From NCBI RefSeq assembly GCF_014844035.1, contig NZ_CP062159.1, positions 4,092,001 to 4,156,000 on the forward strand: a stretch of 64,000 nt of DNA. Reading direction: 5' to 3'. Made by a program: the position numbers and the translations under genes. Within the stretch, counting starts at the first letter, position 1. Each line of letters starts with the position of its first letter. Of the stretch, positions 33,729 to 41,630 are shown piece after piece. A model generated the notes under the pieces. It searched no databases, was not told the DNA's origin, and worked only from the letters and a program-made list of their open reading frames with translations. This DNA is from Flavobacterium sp. MDT1-60. GTDB taxonomy: Bacteria; Bacteroidota; Bacteroidia; Flavobacteriales; Flavobacteriaceae.

Positions 33729-34442
33729 TTATTTGTTCGTATTTGTTTTATTCTGTTTAAGCATCCAATTGTATATTTCCGGATTGTCATAAACTCTCGA
33801 CCAGCTGTCGTGGCCTGCGTCATCAAAAATGGTTAGTTGAACATCTTTGGCATTGCATTTTTTTAATTCTTTGTAAATGGTTATTGCATAATCAACCTTT
33901 ACTACATCATCCAATAATCCATGAAAAATTCTGGTTGGAATATTGGCAATTTTACAAGAACTTTCTAATTCAACTAAATCAACAAAACCTGAAATTGGCA
34001 CAATTTCTGCAAATTTATCCGGATAGGAAAGCGCTAAATTCCAAGCTGCCCAGCCACCGGAACTTAAACCAGTAACATAGATTCTGTCAGCATCTATTTT
34101 GTTTTCTCTTTGAATTTTTAGAATCAATTCGTTAATAGATTCAATGTCCCAATTTTCATTTTCTTTACATTGAGGAGCCAAAACATAAGCATCTAGTTGA
34201 TGTGTTTTTAAATATTTTAAAGGTCCGTGGATTTTTACTTTTTCAATATCTGTTCCTTTTTCTCCATCACCAGAGATAAAAACTATGAATGGCTTTTTTT
34301 CCTTTGTATTCGCCGGTTTGTGTAATGCGTAACCCAGTTCATATTTTGTAACAACAATGGTTTTTATTGTTCCTGTTGTTTCACTTTGGGCAAAACCGAA
34401 TACAAAAAAGAATAAAAGTAATAACGCTAGTTTGTACTTCAT
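33729..34442 (-). CDS. Exported alpha/beta-hydrolase, probable carbohydrate esterase
   Basis: 237 residues with signal peptide MKYKLALLLLFFFVFGFAQS. The nucleophile elbow is YVTGLSSGGWAAWNL with Ser127; the aspartate is in HGLLDDVVKV near 175-184 and the histidine in DDAGHDSWS near 209-217. This resembles the Esterase D / feruloyl-esterase-like (CE1-type) and dienelactone-hydrolase-type esterases found in polysaccharide loci. It lies 10 bp from both neighbours (GH144 and GH3), so all three are co-transcribed. Removal of acyl groups such as acetyl or succinyl from the glycan is inferred from this context. Confidence 0.85.
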   Translation of the reverse strand: MKYKLALLLLFFFVFGFAQSETTGTIKTIVVTKYELGYALHKPANTKEKKPFIVFISGDGEKGTDIEKVKIHGPLKYLKTHQLDAYVLAPQCKENENWDIESINELILKIQRENKIDADRIYVTGLSSGGWAAWNLALSYPDKFAEIVPISGFVDLVELESSCKIANIPTRIFHGLLDDVVKVDYAITIYKELKKCNAKDVQLTIFDDAGHDSWSRVYDNPEIYNWMLKQNKTNTNK

Positions 34443-34452
34443 TTAATAAATA

Positions 34453-35841
34453 TTAGAATCCGTATTTACCTGAATTAAAACCCAGTTTTATTAAACCTTG
34501 TTTTGTATCTGATGCATTCATAAACAATTTCCATAGCAAACCGCTTCTATAGTTTTCAATCATAGGAGCAATTGTTCCCTGATCGATTGCCAAATAACGA
34601 GCTGTTACCCAATTGTATTGTGGTGAAAAAGCATCATACGGACCTGCAATTCCAACATATTTCGCTTTATTATCATCATACAAATAATGCAAAAACTTCA
34701 TCGATTCTACTGGCGTATAAGGGAAAGATGATAATGCTGCCGTTGGCGAAATAACACCGTTATCATTATTAGGCTGATGAGCTGTATATCCCGTTGTTCC
34801 ATCAGGATTACGGGTATAACTTGCTGTTAATCCCCAGCATTTATCTGAATAATCTTTAAATCCTTTTGGATTAGCTTCACTATATTTAACCATTATTTTA
34901 GCATGATTTTGCGTCAATGCCCAATAATCAGCATATTTATCTTTTAAATTATTTGGATCCAAACCTAAATAAGAATAGTGTGACCAGAACATCGGGCCTA
35001 CATTTCCTGTAGCTCCGTTATAATTTAAAACAACCGGAATTCCGTATTGAGAACCACCATTTATAATAGCACCACTTCTCGCCCATGCTTTATGATATGC
35101 TTCGGCAGAAATAGGATGTGTTGGTGAAGAAGCTGCCATTACATAAGTAATCAGACATTCATTATATCCTTCTAATTTAAAATTCATTTCCCAACCATAA
35201 TTTGGAGACCAATGCCAGTACAAAGCATCTTGCCCCTGAGTATACCAATCCCATTCTACACCTTTCCATAGCTCATCGGCTTTGGCAGCTAATGCTTTTT
35301 CGGTTGTGCTTCCATTTTTAAAATATTCTCTGATGGTAATTAGAGCCTGACAAACAAAAGAAGTTTCTACTAAATCTCCTCCATTATCTTTTGTTCCAAA
35401 CGGAATTACTTTCCCATCTTTATTATCCATCCAGTGTGGCCACGCACCGTGAAAACGATCCGCTTTCTCAAGAAAGCTTAATGCGGTCGTAAGTCTAGAA
35501 ACAGCTTCAGCTCTTGGCAAAAAACCTCTTTCTACGCCTACAACAATAGTCATTAATCCAAAACCTGAACCTCCTGTAGTAATAATGTTTGACTCAAAAT
35601 TTGGATCTTCCGTAAGATATCTTTCACGAGCTAATTTTGAATTAGGATCAGCATAATCCCAAAAATATTTAATAGCGTCTTTTTGTACCTGATCCATAGC
35701 TTCAGCATCTGTCAAAGGCTTAGTTGGGGTGATTGGATTTGTAGGTAACGGAGTTCCGCCACTTTTTCCTTCATCAGGTGAAGAAGAAGAACAAGAGCTA
35801 AAAGCACTCAGGAACAAAATAATATATAAACCGATTTTCAT
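34453..35841 (-). CDS. Glucoamylase-fold (GH144-type) endo-beta-1,2-glucanase-like lipoprotein
   Basis: 462 residues with a lipoprotein signal (LYIILFLSAFSSCSSSSPDE, Cys17). An (alpha/alpha)6 barrel begins about residue 45, with IKYFWDYADPNSKLARER near 57-74, TTGGSGFGLMTIVVGVERGF near 88-107, HGAWPHWMD near 134-142, GDLVETSFVCQALI near 157-170 and WGLTASYTRNPDG. These match the family first labelled glucoamylase and now including GH144 endo-beta-1,2-glucanases of Bacteroidota. The exact linkage specificity is inferred. The upstream hairpin separates it from the LamG gene. Confidence 0.82.
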   Translation of the reverse strand: MKIGLYIILFLSAFSSCSSSSPDEGKSGGTPLPTNPITPTKPLTDAEAMDQVQKDAIKYFWDYADPNSKLARERYLTEDPNFESNIITTGGSGFGLMTIVVGVERGFLPRAEAVSRLTTALSFLEKADRFHGAWPHWMDNKDGKVIPFGTKDNGGDLVETSFVCQALITIREYFKNGSTTEKALAAKADELWKGVEWDWYTQGQDALYWHWSPNYGWEMNFKLEGYNECLITYVMAASSPTHPISAEAYHKAWARSGAIINGGSQYGIPVVLNYNGATGNVGPMFWSHYSYLGLDPNNLKDKYADYWALTQNHAKIMVKYSEANPKGFKDYSDKCWGLTASYTRNPDGTTGYTAHQPNNDNGVISPTAALSSFPYTPVESMKFLHYLYDDNKAKYVGIAGPYDAFSPQYNWVTARYLAIDQGTIAPMIENYRSGLLWKLFMNASDTKQGLIKLGFNSGKYGF

Positions 35842-35870
35842 TTTTATAAATTTGCGTATTAATAATTTAA

Positions 35871-35902
35871 AAATACACCTAGATGGAAAATTCTAGGTGT
35901 AT
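35871..35902 (-). terminator. Hairpin inside the polysaccharide locus, probable partial terminator
   Basis: Perfect 12-bp arms AATACACCTAGA and TCTAGGTGTATT around an 8-nt loop, with a T-rich tail on the minus strand. It follows the LamG gene and precedes the GH144-type gene, so it may lower expression of the enzyme genes relative to SusC/SusD. Confidence 0.75.
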
Positions 35903-35913
35903 TATAAAGATTT

Positions 35914-36891
35914 CTATCTTTTGTCTTTTTCAAGTTTATATAAAGCTGAAACTTCATTACTTGCAAGAGCTGAATCATAAATTCTAAATTCGTCCATCAA
36001 TCCTGCATAACTTGTAGCCCAGTCCTGTTGAGAACCATTGTTTAATGGAGGTGTTGTTTCGAACTGATGTGTTCCAAAAACAACTTTACCATTTGTACCT
36101 GTCATTTGAAATGCACCATATTTTGGTGCGTTTTTAGCGTTATTATAAGTTCCCGGATCATCCGCATACCATATTGCAGTTCCAACAACTCCTGCAGCAG
36201 GAGCAAATGGGAAACCACCAACATTGGCACTTGGTGCACCATTAGTATAACAATTCATAGTACTGGTTTTAGAATCATATGCAAGAACAACATGTATCCA
36301 GGTGTTTAAGCTATTATCAAGGTTTACGATTACACTTTGTCCTCTCCATGCTACTCCGGCTCTTCCATTTTCAACTCCAAGTTTTAATCTTAGTCTGTTT
36401 GGATTGGCACTATCTGGATTTTCTAAAAACAAATTAATCCCTCCCCAAAACTCAGTTGGTCTAACGATTGAAAAAATACCCTGCGCTCCTTTTCCTTGTC
36501 CAGGGCTTCCTCCGTCAGGGACTGTGTTAGCAGTATTCATCCAAAATGAAATTGAGTAATCATTTAAAGATGTAATTTTTGAAGCAGCATTTCCTATTGC
36601 ATATCGGGCAACAGAACTTGAACCTTGATATGCATTTCCTTTTACACCGGTAGCATAAGCAACATTCATACCTTCAACTCCTGTAATATTACTTTTGCTG
36701 TCACTTAAATTTCCATCAAAACTAAATTTAGAAATCAAGTGAGTTGACGCAACTTCATCAGAATTATCATAACCTCCAATTGATTCATATGGAATTGGAG
36801 CATTTTCTTTATCTATACTATCCTCACAGCTCACAAATACTGTTGAAGCTAAAACAAAAGAAAGCAAGAAAATAGATTTATTTTTTTTCAT
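35914..36891 (-). CDS. LamG-type jellyroll lipoprotein, putative surface glycan-binding protein
   Basis: 325 residues. Lipoprotein signal with VLASTVFVSCEDS (Cys22). From about residue 50 the chain is a concanavalin-like LamG domain: LISKFSFDGNLSDSKSNIT, YSISFWMNTANTV near 110-122, WIHVVLAYDSKTSTMNCYTN near 198-217 and the closing YAGLMDEFRIYDSALASNEV. Such proteins, in the third place of a SusC-SusD operon, usually act as surface glycan-binding (SusE/F-like) lipoproteins. It starts 18 bp after susD. No catalytic residues are evident. Confidence 0.85.
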   Translation of the reverse strand: MKKNKSIFLLSFVLASTVFVSCEDSIDKENAPIPYESIGGYDNSDEVASTHLISKFSFDGNLSDSKSNITGVEGMNVAYATGVKGNAYQGSSSVARYAIGNAASKITSLNDYSISFWMNTANTVPDGGSPGQGKGAQGIFSIVRPTEFWGGINLFLENPDSANPNRLRLKLGVENGRAGVAWRGQSVIVNLDNSLNTWIHVVLAYDSKTSTMNCYTNGAPSANVGGFPFAPAAGVVGTAIWYADDPGTYNNAKNAPKYGAFQMTGTNGKVVFGTHQFETTPPLNNGSQQDWATSYAGLMDEFRIYDSALASNEVSALYKLEKDKR

Positions 36892-36909
36892 TTTTAATGT
36901 CTTTAAGGA

Positions 36910-38364
36910 TTAATAACCAGGATTTTGAGTTGCTAAACCACCTGCTTGTTTAATAAATGCAGCCGGAATAGGAAACAATTCGTTTTTACCTTCAGTAAAA
37001 GTTTTTCCATCAATTGCAAAAGCTGCTTTGGCTTGACCAGTACGAACTAAATCAAAGAATCTGTCGTGCTCAAAAGCCATTTCAACTCTTCTTTCTCTCC
37101 AAATTGCAGTTCTGATATCAGCCTGAGACGAATAAGTTGTATTCGCTAAGCCAGCTCTGTTTCTGATTTGATTTAACAAAGGAATAGCATTCGATGTTTG
37201 ACCTAATTCATTAAAAGCCTCTGCTTTCATTAATAAAACTTCAGCATATCTTAGATATTTAATATCAACATCTGTTTCCCAGGCATCTGTATAAGCAGAA
37301 GAATATGCTTTGTAGTTATAACGTTCGTTTTCAACTGTTGTTGGAATAACTCTTCCATCATACAAAGTTGTTCCTCTAAAGATAATGGTAGCATTTTTTC
37401 TTACGTCACCTGGCTCATAAGCATTTACTAAACTTTGAGATGGCGTGTTGAAACCCCAACCCCAACCACCAGCACCACGAGCGCCTTGTGTGTTAGAATA
37501 TCCTTCGATTCCCTTCGCTGGAACTGCACCTTGAGCATAAATTTCGAAAATAGTTTCTGAATCAAATTTACCAGACGCTTTAAACATGCTGGCATAATCG
37601 CTAACGATTGAGTAACCTGTAACTTTATTCGTATTATCGATTACTTGCTGCCATTTCTTTTGATATAAACTTACTTTTGCTAATAAGGCATAAGCAGCTC
37701 CTTTTGACACTCTTGATCTTTCATTTGCAGAATACGCTCCTTTTTCAGGAAGTGCTGCAATAGCATCATTTAAATCACTTTCGATGAAAGCATAAACCTC
37801 TGCAGCTGTTTTGCGGGTTAATTGCATAATTCTATCTGAATCAGAACCTGGAACTGGCAAGTGATCTACAATTGGTACTCCACCATAACATTTTACTAAA
37901 GTAAAATACATAAAAGCTCTTAAAAATTTAGCTTCACCAGCTAATCTAGCTCTTAAATTAGCATCTACTTTATCTAATTTTGGAAGAATATTTAAAGCTT
38001 GATTACATCTGTTGATACCATCGTAATTAGCATTAAAAGTACTTTCCGCAGAAGGATTTGACGCATTATAAGTCAAAGCATCCAAAACATCCTTATCCGT
38101 TCCTGTATCACCCGGAGATGATCCTTTATCTGCATCATCTGATGTAATACTTGACAGACCAATCCATCCGAATGAGGTCATATCCCAATTTAAGAATTTG
38201 TTATAAATTGAGGTTACAAACTGAGCTGCTCCTGCATCATTGTTGAATAATTCAGTGTCATCTGTAGAAATAGATTCTGTTTGATCTACATCTAAATAAT
38301 CGTCTGCACATCCTGTAAAAAAGAATGCTGATAATACAAATGCTGCTATATATATCTTTTTCAT
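36910..38364 (-). CDS. SusD/RagB family nutrient-binding lipoprotein
   Basis: 484 residues. Lipoprotein signal with FVLSAFFFTGCADDYLDVDQ (Cys19). Helical TPR-like N-terminal half with CNQALNILPK and LAGEAKFLRAFMYFTLVKCY near 141-160, the latter being the family's best-conserved segment. The C-terminal half has DIKYLRYAEVLLMKAEAFNE and LLNQIRNRAGL, then WRERRVEMAFEHDRFFDLVR, the usual RagB/SusD end. It caps the SusC barrel and binds the glycan at the cell surface. Stop of susC and start of susD are 4 bp apart. Confidence 0.95.
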   Translation of the reverse strand: MKKIYIAAFVLSAFFFTGCADDYLDVDQTESISTDDTELFNNDAGAAQFVTSIYNKFLNWDMTSFGWIGLSSITSDDADKGSSPGDTGTDKDVLDALTYNASNPSAESTFNANYDGINRCNQALNILPKLDKVDANLRARLAGEAKFLRAFMYFTLVKCYGGVPIVDHLPVPGSDSDRIMQLTRKTAAEVYAFIESDLNDAIAALPEKGAYSANERSRVSKGAAYALLAKVSLYQKKWQQVIDNTNKVTGYSIVSDYASMFKASGKFDSETIFEIYAQGAVPAKGIEGYSNTQGARGAGGWGWGFNTPSQSLVNAYEPGDVRKNATIIFRGTTLYDGRVIPTTVENERYNYKAYSSAYTDAWETDVDIKYLRYAEVLLMKAEAFNELGQTSNAIPLLNQIRNRAGLANTTYSSQADIRTAIWRERRVEMAFEHDRFFDLVRTGQAKAAFAIDGKTFTEGKNELFPIPAAFIKQAGGLATQNPGY

Positions 38365-38368
38365 AATT

Positions 38369-41300
38369 TTAAAATTTTAAGTTAACTCCCATTACAAATG
38401 ATCTCAAAGTTGGATAAGCATCGAGCTCTACTCCCTGAGTTCCGTAAGGATTTCCATCGCCGTTTAATTCTGGAGAGAACCCTGAGAATTTCTGTGTAAT
38501 AAATGGGTTAATAGCATTTACATAAATTCTGCAAGAACTAATAAAATTAGTATTTTGCAATGGCAATTTGTATCCTAATGTAATATTGTTGATTCTAAAG
38601 AAATCACCAGATTCTAAGTAATAAGTAGAAGCAACTGGTACCTGGTTAAATGGAGCTGGATTTGAAGCTGTCAAATTATTAGGTGTCCAAAAATCTGTTG
38701 CAAGTGAGTTTTCGATATTCTCTCCAGCAAAACGTTGTGCTTTTTTACCATTGTATACTTTTGCACCATTTGTTCCGTAACCATCTACAGAAAAATCAAA
38801 GTTTTTGTAATTAAATCCTAGAGAAACTCCATAATTAGATTTTGGCATGCTTGATCCTACATATTTTTTATCTGTAGTTGCACTTAATGCATCCTGAGTT
38901 ACTTTATCGCCTGCAGCATTGTAATACAACATTTTTCCGTTTGCAGCATCAAAACCTGCATACTCGTAGATATAAAAACTACCTAATGGCTGACCAACAG
39001 TAGTATTATCTAACAATTTAGTATCTTGTCCATTCCCTAAACCTCCTCCGATAAGTGGAGATAGAATAACATTTTTTAAACCAGTAAGTTCATTTTGATT
39101 GTTCGAAAAATTCCCACCAATGAAATAGCTAAAATTCTCGCCAATTTTATCATCCCAACGTAAAGAAATTTCATAACCTTTGTTCGAAACTTCCCCTACG
39201 TGAGCCGGAGAGAAATTTGTAATTCCAGATGTAGCATATGGTTTTGTATTTAAAATTATGTTGTTTGTATTTCTGTCATATACATCAACAGTTCCTTTTA
39301 ATTTACTTTCTAAAAGTTCAAAATCTAAACCAATAGAAGTTTCTTCCGTAACTTCCCATGATAAACTCGGATCAATTTGAGAGTTAATAGTAGTTCCTTC
39401 ATTTAATATAGAACCTCCCAGGTAAGCATTTTGACCAGATGTATAACTTGCTCTGTTTAATGGCACATTTTGATTTCCTAATTTACCCCAGCCTCCTCTT
39501 AATTTTAATAAACTAATAGTTTTTGAATCTGCCAGGAAAGCTTCTTTAGAAAGAATCCATCCTAAACCAAAAGCAGGAAATGTACCCCAACGATAATCTT
39601 TTCCAAAATTTGAAGATCCGTCACGTCTTACCGTTCCGGTAACCAAATATTTATCCATCAATTTGTATTGGAAACGCCCTAAATACGAAGCCAATTTTAC
39701 TTCATTAAAAACTTCATCTTTGTAGCTCGTTACATTTGCAGCATATTCTACATCTTTCAAGGACCAATAATTGGAATCTGAATTTACATTTTTCCTTTTA
39801 ATAGTAAGTTTTTCTCTAGCGCCTTTAACACTAGTTTCAATACCTGCTACAACTTCAATATCGTGAATTTCATTAAATACTTTATTATATGTTAAGTAGT
39901 TAGCTAAATTCCAATTATAATATTCTTCTCTGCCCTTAGTCAATAAATTGATATTAGCATTTGGGAATTCTTTTTCGTAGTCACTTGCTACCTTATTAGG
40001 ATTTGCAGCAAGCCAAACATTTTTAGTGTCTTCGAAATTATATTGTTTCCAAGTATAATATTCTCCATTAAATTGAGAGGTAAATTTTAATGATTTTAAA
40101 ATTTCATAATCCAATTTTAAACCTCCCTGTAATGTTATACTTTTTTGTTGTTCATCAAAAAAGTCAAGTTGTGCAACCGGATTACCAACGTTGTTAAATG
40201 CTGATCCTGTTTCGCTTGCAAAACCATCTGCTCCAACTCTAGGTACTCCATATTTTCCGTCAGGAAAAAAAACGGGAACTATCGGTGATTGTTTATAAGC
40301 ATTTGTAAAAGCCCCTAATGGTTTAGGAGTAGATTTTGTTGAAGTAAAACTGAAGTTTTGATTTAAAGTCAGTTTTTTAGAAATTTTATATTCATTATTA
40401 TTTCTAAAAGTGGTACGTCCATAAGATAGTCCGTTTAGAATAGCTTTCTCTTCATAGTTTCCTAAGCTGAAAAAATATTTAACATTTTCAGAACCGCCTG
40501 AAACAGAAACGTTATTTTGTGTATAAGTTCCGCTCCTTGTAATTTCATCAAACCAATCTGTATTTACAGGCTGATCTTGTGAGAATGTCGTATTTTGCAA
40601 GGCAGCATTTGTATAATAAGAATACTTATTACTACCTGCCATTTTAACTTTTTTAAGTGGCTCTCTAACACCGGCAAAGCTTTCTACTTCCACAGAAACT
40701 TTATTATCACCCTTACCTTTTTTAGTAGTAATAATAATTACCCCGTTTGCAGCTCTGGTACCATAAATTGCTAGTGCCGAAGCATCCTTTAAGATATCAT
40801 AAGAAGTAATATCGTTTGTATTAATATTATTGATATTCTCCGTTTGCATTCCGTCTACTACATATAAAGGTGTTCTTCCACCTAATGCAGTTCCCAAACC
40901 TCTAATAACAACAGAAGGTGTACTTCCTGGTAAATCTGACGAAATCACTTGTACCCCAGCCGCTTTACCTTGTATGGCTTGAGAGGCATTCAATACTTTG
41001 GTTTTAGTAATTTCCTCAGCTTTTATAGAACTAATTGCCGTAGTATTATCTACTTTTTTTCTTGTTCCATAACCAATAACAACAACTTCTTTCAAAGCTG
41101 TATCTCCCGACTCTTTTAAAGAAATTGTCATGGGAGCTGAAGTTGCCGGTACAGAAACAGCATCAAAACCCAACATTGAGATTTTCAAAATCTCACCTTC
41201 TTTGGCATTAATTGTAAAATTCCCGTCGAAATCAGCATCTGCAGAAGTTCTTGAATTGGGTGCACTAATAACTGCTCCCGGAATTCCCATTCCACTACTA

Positions 41301-41386
41301 TCTACTACTTTTCCTTTGATTGCCTGCCCAGACATATATGCCGGAAGCAATAAGAGCGCTAAAAAGCTAAAAATAAAATTTTTCAT
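38369..41386 (-). CDS. SusC/RagA family TonB-linked outer-membrane transporter
   Basis: 1005 residues. Signal peptide MKNFIFSFLALLLLPAYMSG. A carboxypeptidase-regulatory-like domain (25-100) precedes the TonB box region EVVVIGYGTRKK near 99-110. The plug holds NASQAIQGKAAGVQVISSDL, GLGTALGGRTPLYVVDGM and YDILKDASALAIYGTRAANG near 194-213. The remainder is a 22-strand barrel ending MGVNLKF. It imports glycan fragments with energy from TonB-ExbBD. It is the first gene of the locus after the regulator; the 244-bp gap upstream contains several repeats. Confidence 0.97.
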   Translation of the reverse strand: MKNFIFSFLALLLLPAYMSGQAIKGKVVDSSGMGIPGAVISAPNSRTSADADFDGNFTINAKEGEILKISMLGFDAVSVPATSAPMTISLKESGDTALKEVVVIGYGTRKKVDNTTAISSIKAEEITKTKVLNASQAIQGKAAGVQVISSDLPGSTPSVVIRGLGTALGGRTPLYVVDGMQTENINNINTNDITSYDILKDASALAIYGTRAANGVIIITTKKGKGDNKVSVEVESFAGVREPLKKVKMAGSNKYSYYTNAALQNTTFSQDQPVNTDWFDEITRSGTYTQNNVSVSGGSENVKYFFSLGNYEEKAILNGLSYGRTTFRNNNEYKISKKLTLNQNFSFTSTKSTPKPLGAFTNAYKQSPIVPVFFPDGKYGVPRVGADGFASETGSAFNNVGNPVAQLDFFDEQQKSITLQGGLKLDYEILKSLKFTSQFNGEYYTWKQYNFEDTKNVWLAANPNKVASDYEKEFPNANINLLTKGREEYYNWNLANYLTYNKVFNEIHDIEVVAGIETSVKGAREKLTIKRKNVNSDSNYWSLKDVEYAANVTSYKDEVFNEVKLASYLGRFQYKLMDKYLVTGTVRRDGSSNFGKDYRWGTFPAFGLGWILSKEAFLADSKTISLLKLRGGWGKLGNQNVPLNRASYTSGQNAYLGGSILNEGTTINSQIDPSLSWEVTEETSIGLDFELLESKLKGTVDVYDRNTNNIILNTKPYATSGITNFSPAHVGEVSNKGYEISLRWDDKIGENFSYFIGGNFSNNQNELTGLKNVILSPLIGGGLGNGQDTKLLDNTTVGQPLGSFYIYEYAGFDAANGKMLYYNAAGDKVTQDALSATTDKKYVGSSMPKSNYGVSLGFNYKNFDFSVDGYGTNGAKVYNGKKAQRFAGENIENSLATDFWTPNNLTASNPAPFNQVPVASTYYLESGDFFRINNITLGYKLPLQNTNFISSCRIYVNAINPFITQKFSGFSPELNGDGNPYGTQGVELDAYPTLRSFVMGVNLKF

Positions 41387-41630
41387 ACAGTTCGTAATCG
41401 TTTAAGTTAGTAGAGCCAAATTAAACAATTACATCGTTGTAGTACATCAAATACTACTACTACATAGCTACATCATTATGTTAAAAAATGAATGTAGACT
41501 AATGAAAATCAACATCATAAATGTTAATATAATTTCATTAACATAACGTTATGATGTAGTAATGATGTATTGGAATTATATAAAAAATAGTATTTAAAAA
41601 TATAAAAAACGCAAAAATTAAATGCAAATC
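41387..41630 (-). promoter_or_regulatory. Upstream region of the SusC operon with palindromes
   Basis: The gap carries a perfect 12-bp palindrome CATAACGTTATG at 41542-41553. TACATCATTATGTTAA at 41469-41484 is mirrored by TTAACATAA...TGATGTA at 41538-41558. Several further ATGTAGTA or TACTACAT words lie near 41440-41475 and 41555-41570. The susC promoter is expected here; near-match TTAATTTG lies on the minus strand around 41415-41425. Operator function is inferred. Confidence 0.5.
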
